Part shown: positions 8,670 through 15,807 of the stretch, in pieces
Layout: every line of letters begins with the position of its first letter
Numbering within the stretch: position 1 is the first letter of the stretch
IMG/VR virus record: IMGVR_UViG_3300035204_001280
Span: 1 to 26,818 of that record
Reading direction: 5' to 3' (one strand)
DNA from: a virus
Length of the DNA stretch: 26,818 nt
The notes under the pieces: model-generated
What the model was told of the DNA's origin: nothing
The model's database searches: none
The model's input: only the letters and a program-made list of their open reading frames with translations
Position numbers and translations under genes: made by a program

Positions 8670-9146
8670 TTAGACCTCCAAGGAAATTCGCTTATAGGTT
8701 GAAGATTTGTTTTCGCGAACCCGTTTCGGCGGGCCTTCCGTAGTCAGAGCATCGACGATCGCGGCCTCTAAGTCCGCTTGCATCGCTGGTAGGTTGGATT
8801 CTAACAGGTTTTGCAAGGCCACCTCCCATTCGGGTGTGGCTCCCTTCTTGCGTGCAACATAGGCCGAATATGGCTTGTCCGTGTAATAGCCGCGCGCTTT
8901 ATTCGTGATCACGATCTCGCGGACGCCTTCCGTCGTCTGTTCGGACGCCTTCCAGCCAGCTAACGATCGACCGACGCTCGCAGGGTTCCGGCCTTTGTAC
9001 TTCCAGCCGGTCCACTGGCGCCGGATATCCGTAAGCATTTGCTCGCGATGCTCTCGCATGATCCGGGCCTCGGCGTCCGTAAGGATCCGCTGCAAGGCCG
9101 ACGCATCGAACCCGATCGAGATCTTGACCGACGCGGAATCAGACAC
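8670..9146 (-). CDS. HK97 gp10-like tail/connector protein, copy 2
   Basis: The 158-residue protein carries a middle segment (WKYKGRNPASVGRSLAGWKA, about 47-66) and then YYTDKPYSAYVARKKGATPEW (about 87-107). This is the strand-turn pattern of HK97 gp10-type proteins, in which a 'Y..YV..G' element follows an Arg/Ser helix. Such proteins join head and tail or complete the tail. It overlaps the previous gene, another protein of the same general type, by 8 nt, and abuts the tail tube gene. It is basic near the C-terminus. Which of the two is the tail completion protein cannot be decided from sequence. Confidence 0.6.
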   Translation of the reverse strand: MSDSASVKISIGFDASALQRILTDAEARIMREHREQMLTDIRRQWTGWKYKGRNPASVGRSLAGWKASEQTTEGVREIVITNKARGYYTDKPYSAYVARKKGATPEWEVALQNLLESNLPAMQADLEAAIVDALTTEGPPKRVRENKSSTYKRISLEV

Positions 9147-9621
9147 CGAACAGCCCTCCGAATACCTCGCTCAGCTCTGGGTTTGAGAAGATATCGAGCA
9201 GCGCTCGACGCTCGCCCACGCCTTGAGCCTTACGGCGCTCTATGGCGCGCTCTGTAAGGTCGATCTGATTCCGAACGGCCGTAAGCATCGGATCCTTGAT
9301 CAAGCCGAACGCCTCTGGAACCAGGGTTTCCCATAGGGGCCGCTCGGGGCTTCCACCTCTGTGGTGGACATACTCCGCGTAAAACATCGGGTTTTCAATA
9401 CGGATAGCCATCCGGCCGGGGCTTGGGTCCAGCTCGTATGTCCAACGGTCGCGGCTTGTCCCTGTGTCCACAGGCCACCGGCTCTTTATGTACTCAAGCA
9501 TCCGATCCGCGTATCGGAAGATCTGGCCTTGCTCGTTTGGCGTCAACGCTCGCACGCGCCCATGTCGCCGCTTTACGTAGTCGTCGATCGACTTGAGCCG
9601 CACTACCAGCTCGACAGCCAT
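9139..9621 (-). CDS. HK97 gp10-like tail completion / connector protein, copy 1
   Basis: The 160-residue protein has the family signature WPVDTGTSRDRWTYEL (about 50-65), followed by IENPMFYAEYVHHRGGSPERP (about 76-96). This is the 'VDTG..R.S' plus 'YA.YVE.G' arrangement of HK97 gp10-type proteins, usually found between the head-tail connectors and the tail tube. The length fits. Its ATG overlaps the stop of the tail terminator gene (TAATG at 9621), so the two are translationally coupled. It likely acts at the head-tail interface during maturation. Confidence 0.7.
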   Translation of the reverse strand: MAVELVVRLKSIDDYVKRRHGRVRALTPNEQGQIFRYADRMLEYIKSRWPVDTGTSRDRWTYELDPSPGRMAIRIENPMFYAEYVHHRGGSPERPLWETLVPEAFGLIKDPMLTAVRNQIDLTERAIERRKAQGVGERRALLDIFSNPELSEVFGGLFGV

Positions 9622-10043
9622 TAGGCGATGCTCAGATCAAGATCATACGAGACAACCAGATCGAAGGCCGTAACTAAGAACCCGCCGCCGCCGCCGTAGC
9701 TAAAGGCCGCCGCGCCAAAATCGATCGAAGCGTCCGTGGTTAGCGTTGTCCCGGCGGCCGCGAGATACTTTAGGGCCGACTCGTAGTCCGTTAGCGCCGT
9801 GTCTGGCGCGTCTGCGCCGTCCGCGGGCCTGAGCCTATGCCCAAGCTCGACCGTTAGCGTCAGGTGCATTCTGTGCCGATCTCGGCCGCGTTGTGTCTGG
9901 CTTGCAGTCTTCGGACGAACGGAGAAGGACCGATCGATCTTCGATGCGGGCTCATTACGGACGCCGAGCGGCGAGCGCGCCTCGCTCAGCCCAGCCGCTA
10001 CCAGTCGAGCTGCCACGGCATCGATCGCGCCCTCTGCCGTCAT
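9621..10043 (-). CDS. Tail terminator-like protein
   Basis: The 140-residue protein starts with an ATG overlapping the upstream stop (TAATG at 10043). It has an N-terminal helix (GAIDAVAARLVAAGL), a middle beta region with R.MHLTLTVEL (about 58-68), and a final segment GFLVTAFDLVVSYDLDL (about 120-137), matching the alpha/beta layout of tail terminator proteins (lambda gpU type) that cap the tail tube. The position between a connector gene and gp10-like genes is as expected. A Gly5 stretch near 116-120 is a minor oddity. Assignment is by pattern and synteny. Confidence 0.65.
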   Translation of the reverse strand: MTAEGAIDAVAARLVAAGLSEARSPLGVRNEPASKIDRSFSVRPKTASQTQRGRDRHRMHLTLTVELGHRLRPADGADAPDTALTDYESALKYLAAAGTTLTTDASIDFGAAAFSYGGGGGFLVTAFDLVVSYDLDLSIA

Positions 10044-10777
10044 TAGTAGCGCCTCCGCGGGCCGCTGCTCAGCATGATCACCGGGCTAACCGGCTTGGCG
10101 TCCGCCTCTAAGATATTGTCTTCGCCGAGGTCGATCCGGCTTTGGATCTGGTCGTATGCCTTGTCGGCCTGCATTTCGTAGCGCTCGGCGTGTTCCATGT
10201 ACCGATCGCCAGGGTCTAAGAGCGTCGCATAGTCGCGGAAGATCAGCGCGTAGCAGCGGGCGAACATGTATTCGCGGAGGCTCGACGGCGTGCGGATCTG
10301 CCAGAATGGGACCGAATCGGCATACATGCGCCCGATAAGCTCGGCCCATGCGCTGGTGATGTAGTCTTGAAGGTTGCCCTTAGACGTGGACACGAGAGCC
10401 GCTACGTCCGAATGTCGAGACACTAAGTCAGTCTGGCCTATGGGTGGATACAGGCGGGCGAGGGATAGGACCGCATCGTTATAGACCGTGTAAACCTTTG
10501 ACGCGATCGTGATATCGAATTTGACCAGCCAAGCCCGGCCGAGCGTCTTTCCGTCCGTGTCGGCGGCGGCCACTGAGCCGGTAACGGTCCCGCCCGAGAT
10601 CGTCGCTGCCGTTTCGTCTATGACCTTTGTTCCGTCGGCCTGGTAGAGCGTAAAAGTCGCGGACGTAGGCGAAGCCTCGGATCCGTCCTTCTCAATCGTT
10701 ACGGATACGTCTTGCGCCTTGTTCCGCTCGATCATGCTCGGGCCATCGAAACGCGCAGACCATAGAGTCTCGGACAT
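10043..10777 (-). CDS. Head-tail connector / adaptor protein with N-terminal beta domain
   Basis: The 244-residue protein seems to have two parts. Residues about 15-105 are beta-rich (DVSVTIEKDGSEASPTSATF) like a small Ig-type or BppU-like domain. Residues about 125-225 are helical, with a segment (MFARCYALIFRDYATLLDPG, then Tyr/Glu-rich YMEHAERYEMQADKAY) of the type found in head-tail adaptors that sit below the portal. It lies between capsid-associated genes and the tail terminator. GAGG in a small palindrome (CTTGAGGTCAAG) serves as ribosome site. It has a TTA Leu codon at 10111-10109. Adaptor identity is probable, not certain. Confidence 0.6.
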   Translation of the reverse strand: MSETLWSARFDGPSMIERNKAQDVSVTIEKDGSEASPTSATFTLYQADGTKVIDETAATISGGTVTGSVAAADTDGKTLGRAWLVKFDITIASKVYTVYNDAVLSLARLYPPIGQTDLVSRHSDVAALVSTSKGNLQDYITSAWAELIGRMYADSVPFWQIRTPSSLREYMFARCYALIFRDYATLLDPGDRYMEHAERYEMQADKAYDQIQSRIDLGEDNILEADAKPVSPVIMLSSGPRRRY

Positions 10778-10799
10778 GTGCTTGACCTCAAGCTATAGA

Positions 10800-10823
10800 C
10801 CGGACCCACAACCGCAGGCCCGG
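10800..10823 (-). other. Short RNA stem-loop between head genes
   Basis: On the leftward transcript, CCGGGCC (10823-10817) pairs with GGTCCGG (10806-10800) over 7 bp including one G-U, with a 10-nt loop. It lies in a 55-nt gap after the 121-residue gene and has no U-tract, so it is not a standard terminator. It may slow decay or cause partial termination. Confidence 0.35.
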
Positions 10824-10832
10824 CCCAAGGGT

Positions 10833-11198
10833 TTACGCAATCGCGCCCGTAAGGATCATGAAGAGCGACCAGCCGTCCGCGGCGTCGTCGGCCTTGTCAT
10901 CCTCGGCATACACAATCGCGGTCTCGTTCTGGCTAATGGTGACGAGGGTCGTAGAGCCGTCGGCCTGCCGAACGGTGATATCCTCGGCAGCGTCGGCCTT
11001 GTTCGCGATGTGGAAAAATCCGCCCTTAATGGGCTCTGGAAGATCGACGTTTCGAGCTGAGCCGCCCGGATCGATCGCCTGATACTGGGCGCTCTTGCCC
11101 GTCAAGACGATATCGCCGGTCGCGGTCGTGGCCTCGAAGCCGCCGACCAAGTAGAGCGGGCGCGTAACCTTAAAAGGGTTCTTCCCGGTATATGCCAT
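10833..11198 (-). CDS. Putative head decoration / virion protein
   Basis: The 121-residue protein lacks membrane segments and reads as beta-rich throughout (DIVLTGKSAQYQAIDPGG, GGFFHIANKADAAEDITVRQ, ETAIVYA). The pattern, in which an 'ida..g..rnv.LP' stretch is followed by 'g..f.I.N.adaae.itv', is common in small capsid-associated or fibre proteins of metagenomic phages. It follows the capsid gene group with AAGG as ribosome site. A role as a head-surface or decoration protein is inferred. Confidence 0.5.
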   Translation of the reverse strand: MAYTGKNPFKVTRPLYLVGGFEATTATGDIVLTGKSAQYQAIDPGGSARNVDLPEPIKGGFFHIANKADAAEDITVRQADGSTTLVTISQNETAIVYAEDDKADDAADGWSLFMILTGAIA

Positions 11199-11207
11199 TT
11201 CAACACC

Positions 11208-11372
11208 TTATTTTGTTTTGGGTTCGCGCCGTTTCTTGTCATCTCTGCGATCAGCCCGCACGGCGCATTCGCGGGCCTTTCGCTTAGCGTACTCCGGATC
11301 GCCACCTGAGCGGACCATATTCGACACAAAGCGATCCATTTGCTCTCGCCTGCCTTCGCGCTCGCCGCTCAT
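11208..11372 (-). CDS. 54-residue basic protein, unknown function
   Basis: An ATG at 11372-11370 overlaps the TGA of the preceding gene (ATGA), and the frame stays open to TAA at 11210-11208. The protein (start MSGEREGRREQMDRFVSNMV) is highly charged, about 40% Arg, Lys, Asp and Glu, and largely helical, with a Lys/Arg-rich end. Coupling to both neighbours and the SD for the next gene just after its stop support a real gene. I do not recognise it. It may act in the head with the Lys/Ala-rich proteins next to it. Confidence 0.6.
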   Translation of the reverse strand: MSGEREGRREQMDRFVSNMVRSGGDPEYAKRKARECAVRADRRDDKKRREPKTK

Positions 11373-11650
11373 TTCTTGGCCTTCTTGGCGGGTGCCGCTT
11401 TCTTCTTTGCGGGCGCCTTTTTCTTGGCGGGTGCGGCCTTCTTAGGCGCGGCCTTCTTGGCGGGTGCTCCCATAGCCTTAGCTGCGCCGGCTGCGGCGTT
11501 TGCTGCGGACTTCAAGAGTAGCGCCGACTGGGCTGCCAGCTCTGCCCGTGCCTCGCCTCGGGCCGAAAGCGACTTAGCCGCAATCTGTAGCGCCAGCTCG
11601 CCAAGGGCGCGGGCCTCGCTAATGCCGTCCTTCCAGGCTTTCTTATCCAT
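11369..11650 (-). CDS. Small head-region protein with histone H1-like Lys/Ala/Pro tail
   Basis: The 93-residue protein has an N-terminal helical half (about 1-58, Ala-rich) and a C-terminal tail (about 60-93) made of repeats of PAKKAAPKK, PAKKKAPAKKK and PAKKAKK. This composition is that of linker-histone tails, which bind DNA non-specifically. It overlaps both neighbours by a few bases in the head operon. It could compact or neutralise DNA in the capsid, or help at the packaging stage; this is inference. The repeats are low complexity, so similarity scores to histones would be unreliable. Confidence 0.65.
   Translation of the reverse strand: MDKKAWKDGISEARALGELALQIAAKSLSARGEARAELAAQSALLLKSAANAAAGAAKAMGAPAKKAAPKKAAPAKKKAPAKKKAAPAKKAKK
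11374..11472 (-). repeat. Degenerate Lys-Ala-Pro coding repeat
   Basis: This stretch consists of imperfect copies of a unit close to GCCCGCCAAGAAG (minus strand), encoding the PAKK-type tail of the 93-residue protein. The copies vary in codon choice (AAG/AAA, GCC/GCG/GCA). It is a protein-level repeat rather than a CRISPR or an iteron. Confidence 0.6.
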
Positions 11651-12353
11651 CGGTCACCTCTGAAACCTTGGGCGCGAGTTTCTTACCCTTGCCCGCCTTC
11701 TTTGCCTTCTGCACCCGTGCGCCGCTCAGGCGCTCCCACTCCGAGCGCATGGCGTCGAGCTTGGCGGCGGTTTGCTCTGCCTTCTGTGCCAGGTGAGGAT
11801 TTCGGCCAGCGCGCGATAGCTGGCTCTCGTAGGCGTTCTGAACGCGATTAGACAGCCACCGGTAGACCTCTGGGGCCATCGGCGGGATCATCCCGGTATC
11901 GCGGATGTGCGCCCGAAACTTTCTCAGCTCTTCGGAGGCGTCCTCGGAATTCCAAAGGATTTCGCCGCCTGGAAGGATCGTCGCCTCTTGTCCAAGGTCG
12001 ACATACCAGCGCGCGCCAGTGTCGCACTCGTAGAACCGAACGTAATCCTTGAAGTCGCCTAAGCGCTCGTCTTTTGGATCGATGTAGGTTCCGCCCTTCT
12101 GAATGGCGCCCGCGATAGCTCGCGAGAGGTTCCCGGCTCGGTTCACGCCGTTAACGCCTGGCTTTGCGACGATGCGCCGCAGCGTCGGAAGGAACCCGTA
12201 TCCGTCCACGAATTCCCAGCCCTTCGGGTACACAACGTAAACGTAGCGGGACTGAGGGCGGCGGCCTCTACGGCCGGCAACGGGTAGCCCTTCGCGCGTC
12301 TCTACCGACTGCACATCGCGCTTAGGCTTATTTAGATGGAGTGTTCCACTCAT
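11643..12353 (-). CDS. Head-operon protein, unknown function
   Basis: The 236-residue protein follows the major capsid gene and overlaps the next gene by 8 nt. Residues about 35-130 are mixed alpha/beta with aromatic residues (SRYVYVVYPKGWEFVDGYGF). The C-terminal third is a charged helix (about 165-225) ending in a basic run, VQKAKKAGKGKKLAPK. The translation start has a strong AAGGGGAA-type site (TAGGGGAAATC ATG). I do not recognise the family. Its position between capsid and small basic proteins suggests a minor capsid, head completion or DNA-associated role. Confidence 0.6.
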   Translation of the reverse strand: MSGTLHLNKPKRDVQSVETREGLPVAGRRGRRPQSRYVYVVYPKGWEFVDGYGFLPTLRRIVAKPGVNGVNRAGNLSRAIAGAIQKGGTYIDPKDERLGDFKDYVRFYECDTGARWYVDLGQEATILPGGEILWNSEDASEELRKFRAHIRDTGMIPPMAPEVYRWLSNRVQNAYESQLSRAGRNPHLAQKAEQTAAKLDAMRSEWERLSGARVQKAKKAGKGKKLAPKVSEVTDG

Positions 12354-12371
12354 GATTTCCCCTATTGAAAT

Positions 12372-12410
12372 GGGGCGAACGACGGAAAAGGGAAAACCGC
12401 CGCCCGCCCC
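12372..12410 (-). other. Strong RNA stem-loop just after the major capsid gene
   Basis: On the leftward transcript GGGGCGGGCGGCGG (12410-12397) pairs with CCGUCGUUCGCCCC (12385-12372) along all 14 positions, including three G-U pairs. The loop is UUUUCCCUUUU. On the opposite strand the three wobble positions would be A-C mismatches, so the structure is specific to the leftward mRNA. No U-run follows it. It starts 13 nt after the capsid stop codon. It may act as an mRNA 3'-end stabiliser, a processing site or a partial terminator that keeps capsid expression high. Confidence 0.7.
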
Positions 12411-12422
12411 GTAGATTAGCGA

Positions 12423-13361
12423 TCACACGTCGCTAACGATCTCGACGGCGCGCGCGTCCTCAACCTCGGCCACGGCCGGGAAGATAGTCGCGAGAGCCTT
12501 AGTCAGGCCGTTGTCTGCGTCACGGGCGATCTCGACCAGCAGCGCGCCGGCGTCGACCATGACGTTTGACGCTGGAATGTGGCCCTGCATCGCGGAGACG
12601 GGAGCCATCGTATAGGCGAACGCGCCCTTTCCGAACATCGCCTGCGAGTAATCCGCGCCAGCGTTGATCGTCGGGCAGCTATCAGACTGCCAGAAATCAA
12701 TGTTGTTCCACGTCCCCTGATAGCCAGGACCACGGGCGGCAAGAAGCTCCGCTGAAGCCTGCTGCCAGCTCTGCACGCCGCTCTCGGCCCTAAGCGATGC
12801 CCTAAAGTCGTTCATGCCCTGCGGGTGCAGGACGCAAGCAAGGGGCGCGTCGGCGGAAGCCATCACGCTGTCCGAGTTCAGATCGAACTGGGCATCGTAG
12901 ATAGTGTCCACGTCCAGATCCACACCGGTTGTACCGACGGAGCCCGTTACGCTGTTGAACAGGTTGCAGAGCAGATCGGTCATGGTGAGACCAACGCCAG
13001 CGGCGAGCGTGTCGACCACCTTAGCGAGATCGATCGGGCCACCGGTCACGCCGAACAGATCCGACACCTGATAGGCGCGGACGTAGCGGGCAACCTGAAG
13101 ATCAAACTTCGAGGTAGTGTAAGCGGCGTTATCCGCTGCGGTGCCGTGCGAGGTCTCGGAGCTGGCCGCGTTGAATGCGCCGGGCGCCGCGTCCAGAGTC
13201 ACAGACATAGTGTCCGAACCAAGGGACTCCCAAGGAACCTCGGACATAACCGCGCGAAGGTCGGTCGGATCGTGCAAGGTCTCAAGAATAAGAGACGAAA
13301 GGACGGAAGAGACGCGACCACCGGTCGACGCCAAGCCTGTAAAGGTAACTTCGTTAGCCAT
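12423..13361 (-). CDS. Major capsid protein
   Basis: The 312-residue protein has an HK97-fold-like arrangement: an N-terminal arm (VSSVLSSLILETLHDPTDLR, about 18-37), a region like an E-loop with SVTLDAAPGAF (about 53-63), a peripheral domain, and a late segment with MFGKGAFAYTMAPVSAM (about 241-257) that matches the 'G..AfA...p' strand seen in many phage coat proteins. Length is normal. It follows the scaffold gene, with a spacer that could form a stem-loop, and precedes a strong stem-loop. Its ribosome site is surprisingly weak (AGG, 9 nt from the ATG). It forms the icosahedral shell. Confidence 0.85.
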   Translation of the reverse strand: MANEVTFTGLASTGGRVSSVLSSLILETLHDPTDLRAVMSEVPWESLGSDTMSVTLDAAPGAFNAASSETSHGTAADNAAYTTSKFDLQVARYVRAYQVSDLFGVTGGPIDLAKVVDTLAAGVGLTMTDLLCNLFNSVTGSVGTTGVDLDVDTIYDAQFDLNSDSVMASADAPLACVLHPQGMNDFRASLRAESGVQSWQQASAELLAARGPGYQGTWNNIDFWQSDSCPTINAGADYSQAMFGKGAFAYTMAPVSAMQGHIPASNVMVDAGALLVEIARDADNGLTKALATIFPAVAEVEDARAVEIVSDV

Positions 13362-13393
13362 GATAAAAGCCTATTCGGTTTTGTGGTTTAGGT

Positions 13394-13431
13394 GCCGCGC
13401 TCCCGAATATCGGCCGGAGACGCCGAGCGGC
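13394..13431 (-). other. Putative stem-loop in the scaffold-capsid spacer
   Basis: In the 96-nt non-coding gap before the capsid gene, GCCGCTC (13431-13425, minus strand) can pair with GAGCGCGGC (13402-13394) with a 2-nt bulge. An inner CCGA-TAT-TCGG hairpin is also possible. It may influence translation of the capsid gene, whose Shine-Dalgarno is weak. I see no convincing promoter in this gap. Confidence 0.35.
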
Positions 13432-13457
13432 TTAGGTTTAAGATAAATCGTTTTGCG

Positions 13458-14123
13458 CTACTTGATCAAACCCTCGGCGCGGAGAGTGGCTAAAACGGCG
13501 TCTTTGTGCTCGCCGAGCCGGCCCCGGTTCTTGCCGCGAATAATAGAGATCTCGTCGTTTGAGTATTGCCGGCCGTTGTGCGCTGCTGGCTGCGATGTGC
13601 CCGCGTTCGGGTTCCCGCTCTCCAGCATGGCCCGCACGGCGCTTAGTAGATCCTCGCCACCATTGGGCGCGGCGGTCTCGGGGTCCGGCTTGGCCTCTTG
13701 CTCTGGCTGGCCGGCCTTCAAGCGCTCGAAGTGCACCGCATAGAGCGGATCGGTCGCATTCGCTGAAAGCCAGTCGTTGAAGCTCGGGCGCTCGTCTTGG
13801 GCCATTTCCGCCACGCTGTCGACGTACTCTCGACGGAAAAAGCGACGGACGCTCGGCGCCTTAAAGCCCAGCTCGATCAAGTGCATGTCCTGACCGTGCG
13901 ACGTTTGAAGCTCCCGCAGGCCGGCGTTGGTCTTTTCAAATTGGGCCTTGAGCGATTCGAGCTGAGAGGTAAGCTCGGCGGCTTTTGTCTCGGCTGCCCG
14001 GCGGCGCTCGGCCTCTTCACGGAGACGGAAGCTCGGGACGGACGCGCCTCCCTTGTCCTCTCCGCCCTTGGCGGGCGCGTGTTCTACTCGGACGGTCTGC
14101 ACACCGTTAGTCTCTTCTGCCAT
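13458..14123 (-). CDS. Capsid scaffolding protein
   Basis: The 221-residue acidic, highly charged protein has a helical coiled-coil segment at about 30-75 (EEAERRRAAETKAAELTSQL) followed by variable Pro/Glu-rich sequence and a basic C-terminal end (about 190-221). This composition, with size near 200 and location between portal and coat genes, matches phage scaffolds, whose C-terminal helix binds the coat protein. No protease motif is seen, so the scaffold is probably released whole or cut by a host enzyme. The start has the site AAGGGGAACAC, identical to that of the small terminase gene. Confidence 0.75.
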   Translation of the reverse strand: MAEETNGVQTVRVEHAPAKGGEDKGGASVPSFRLREEAERRRAAETKAAELTSQLESLKAQFEKTNAGLRELQTSHGQDMHLIELGFKAPSVRRFFRREYVDSVAEMAQDERPSFNDWLSANATDPLYAVHFERLKAGQPEQEAKPDPETAAPNGGEDLLSAVRAMLESGNPNAGTSQPAAHNGRQYSNDEISIIRGKNRGRLGEHKDAVLATLRAEGLIK

Positions 14124-14132
14124 GTGTTCCCC

Positions 14133-15572
14133 TTACGAAGCGCTTTCGCTTTGCTCCGGTTGCGTTGAAAGAATTTCGGATAGCCGCTCGATCCTTAACA
14201 GGCGCTCGATCGCCTCTTCGTCGTCTGCGATCTCTGGGTTTAGCTCTCGCAGCGCGTCCACCTTGGAGATTAGCCCCATTTCGAGCTTTGCCTTTATCAG
14301 TTCTGCGCGGCCCTTCAGTTCTTCGGACGACTCGGAGATCCCGCGATACTCGATAGTGTACGCGCCTGGCTCCTCTGGGAGCATCGTCCCGCCGTATTGA
14401 TTCGAGAGCATCGCGGCACGGCTTAGCAGGATCTGATCCGCCATCCTGAACGCGGGTTCTCGGGCCTTCATGCGGCGGCGCATACCAGCGCGCGAGACCA
14501 CGATCGCATAGCCGCTCTGTGCTTGCGTCACTTGGAGATCCGCGGGATTGAGGCCAGCATAGACCGCAAGGCCCGACTCGTAGGTACGGAGAGCCTCTGC
14601 GGCGCTGCGCGGCTCCATGGACGGCGAGAGCGAGCCGATCGACCCGGTGCCGGGGCCTTGGCTTCTAAACTTAATGATCGACTTTCGATCGATCGGTACG
14701 GTGTCCACCTGCACGCCTGCGACCGTGCGAGTAATGCCGGCCTGCGTGTCCACGTCAAGCGCGTAGCGCTGCGGGTGCGCGCAGTTCTGGAAGCCGTCGG
14801 CCCAATGGGACCACAGAGCGGCCAGCCGAAGAGAGCCGCGGGCCAGCTCGATACCTTCGCGGTAGCTCCACAAGGACGATCCGATCGTCGAATGGTAGAG
14901 CACATAAGGAAGGACCGGCTTCCCGTCCCGCATGTACGGATACGCGCCCTCAAGCGCGGCGGCATACTCGGCGGTTGCGTCTCTGCGAGTCCCGTTGTCG
15001 GCCACCTCTTCGATACGGAACACAGGCGAGGCCGGGTCGGTCACGTCCCAGACTTCCCACGTCCAACGGGTCTCGCCGTTCTTGATCCGCGGGCGCAGTT
15101 CTTCGACGCGGGCCGGCTGGTCCGGCATGGTGGCCGATGGCGTGCAGACCACAAGATCCGGCGAGATTGTCCGGTAGGACACCTCCGAGGCGCCTGGCTC
15201 CCAATACGGCCAATCGATCCGAACAAGGCTCTCGTTTATGGCGAGCGTCTGTAGCTCCGTGCGCTGCTGAAGCGGCCACAAGCGCGGCGTGATGATCGAC
15301 GAAAGGTCGGCCTCGGGGTCTTCGGTCGTGACCTTGGGCGCCTCGGCGTATGCGTTGGCGAGCTGCTGCACGATCATCCGAAGCGGGTTCCGGCTCATGT
15401 CCGGGTGAAACTCCAGATCGGCCGCAATCTCCCGCGCGAAGAGCCGCCGCAATTCGTCCCGTAGATCTTCGATGTGGGCGCCCGTGAGCATCCGGTATCG
15501 CAGCGATTGTTCCGCCCACCGTTCGCGGTCCTCGGCGGCCTCGGGCTTGATATGCGACGGCACAGAATACAT
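14133..15572 (-). CDS. Portal protein
   Basis: The 479-residue protein has the size and layout of siphophage portals: a helical N-terminal clip-adjacent region (about 1-70, with RNPLRMIVQQLANAYAEAP), a central wing (about 80-260), a stem/clip region, and a C-terminal helical crown (EELKGRAELIKAKLEMGLIS, about 424-443, and DDEEAIERLLRIERL). Residues about 330-385 include a Gln-rich segment with SGYAIVVSRAGMRRRM, typical of the portal tunnel-loop side. It lies between the large terminase and the scaffold. The portal forms the dodecameric DNA channel and docks the terminase. Confidence 0.85.
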   Translation of the reverse strand: MYSVPSHIKPEAAEDRERWAEQSLRYRMLTGAHIEDLRDELRRLFAREIAADLEFHPDMSRNPLRMIVQQLANAYAEAPKVTTEDPEADLSSIITPRLWPLQQRTELQTLAINESLVRIDWPYWEPGASEVSYRTISPDLVVCTPSATMPDQPARVEELRPRIKNGETRWTWEVWDVTDPASPVFRIEEVADNGTRRDATAEYAAALEGAYPYMRDGKPVLPYVLYHSTIGSSLWSYREGIELARGSLRLAALWSHWADGFQNCAHPQRYALDVDTQAGITRTVAGVQVDTVPIDRKSIIKFRSQGPGTGSIGSLSPSMEPRSAAEALRTYESGLAVYAGLNPADLQVTQAQSGYAIVVSRAGMRRRMKAREPAFRMADQILLSRAAMLSNQYGGTMLPEEPGAYTIEYRGISESSEELKGRAELIKAKLEMGLISKVDALRELNPEIADDEEAIERLLRIERLSEILSTQPEQSESAS

Positions 15573-15575
15573 CGG

Positions 15576-15791
15576 CTATCCCTTGCGGCGAATCCATCCG
15601 CGATCGTACATATCGCGCGGCGTCAAGTGGAGGGCGTCGCCTTCCATGAGCCACACGTTAACACCTGCGGGAATCTTCGGGGTATCGGCGCCCTTGCGGA
15701 CGATCACGATATCGCCGCGCCCATAGACCGGCGCCGCGGCCTTCTTGGCCTTGGGCTTTGCCTTCGTCTTCGTCTTCTTTGCCTCTGCCAT
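15576..15791 (-). CDS. Small protein with Lys-rich N-terminus, unknown
   Basis: The 71-residue protein has a very basic N-terminal arm (KKTKTKAKPKAKKAAA, about 5-20) followed by a compact region with VYGRGDIVIVRKGADTPKIP and a C-terminal 'HLTPRDMYDRGWIRRKG'. It lies between large terminase and portal, with GAGGTGAGAC before its ATG and a 3-nt gap to the portal gene. I do not recognise it. The arm resembles the Lys/Ala tails of two other head-operon proteins, which suggests contact with DNA or nucleic acid during packaging. This is inference. Confidence 0.6.
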   Translation of the reverse strand: MAEAKKTKTKAKPKAKKAAAPVYGRGDIVIVRKGADTPKIPAGVNVWLMEGDALHLTPRDMYDRGWIRRKG

Positions 15792-15807
15792 GTCTCACCT
15801 CCAGACA

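Noticed and set aside
11374-11472. Low-complexity repeat considered as iterons or a recombination site
   Set aside because: It follows codon boundaries and encodes PAKK-type protein repeats; variation is at codon third positions.
12825-13391. 188-residue plus-strand open frame opposite the capsid gene
   Set aside because: His/Gly/Arg-rich shadow of the well-supported capsid gene, with no start signal.
14523-15254. 243-residue plus-strand open frame opposite the portal gene
   Set aside because: Composition is Arg/Gly/His-rich with no domain pattern, and the opposite strand encodes a recognisable portal protein.
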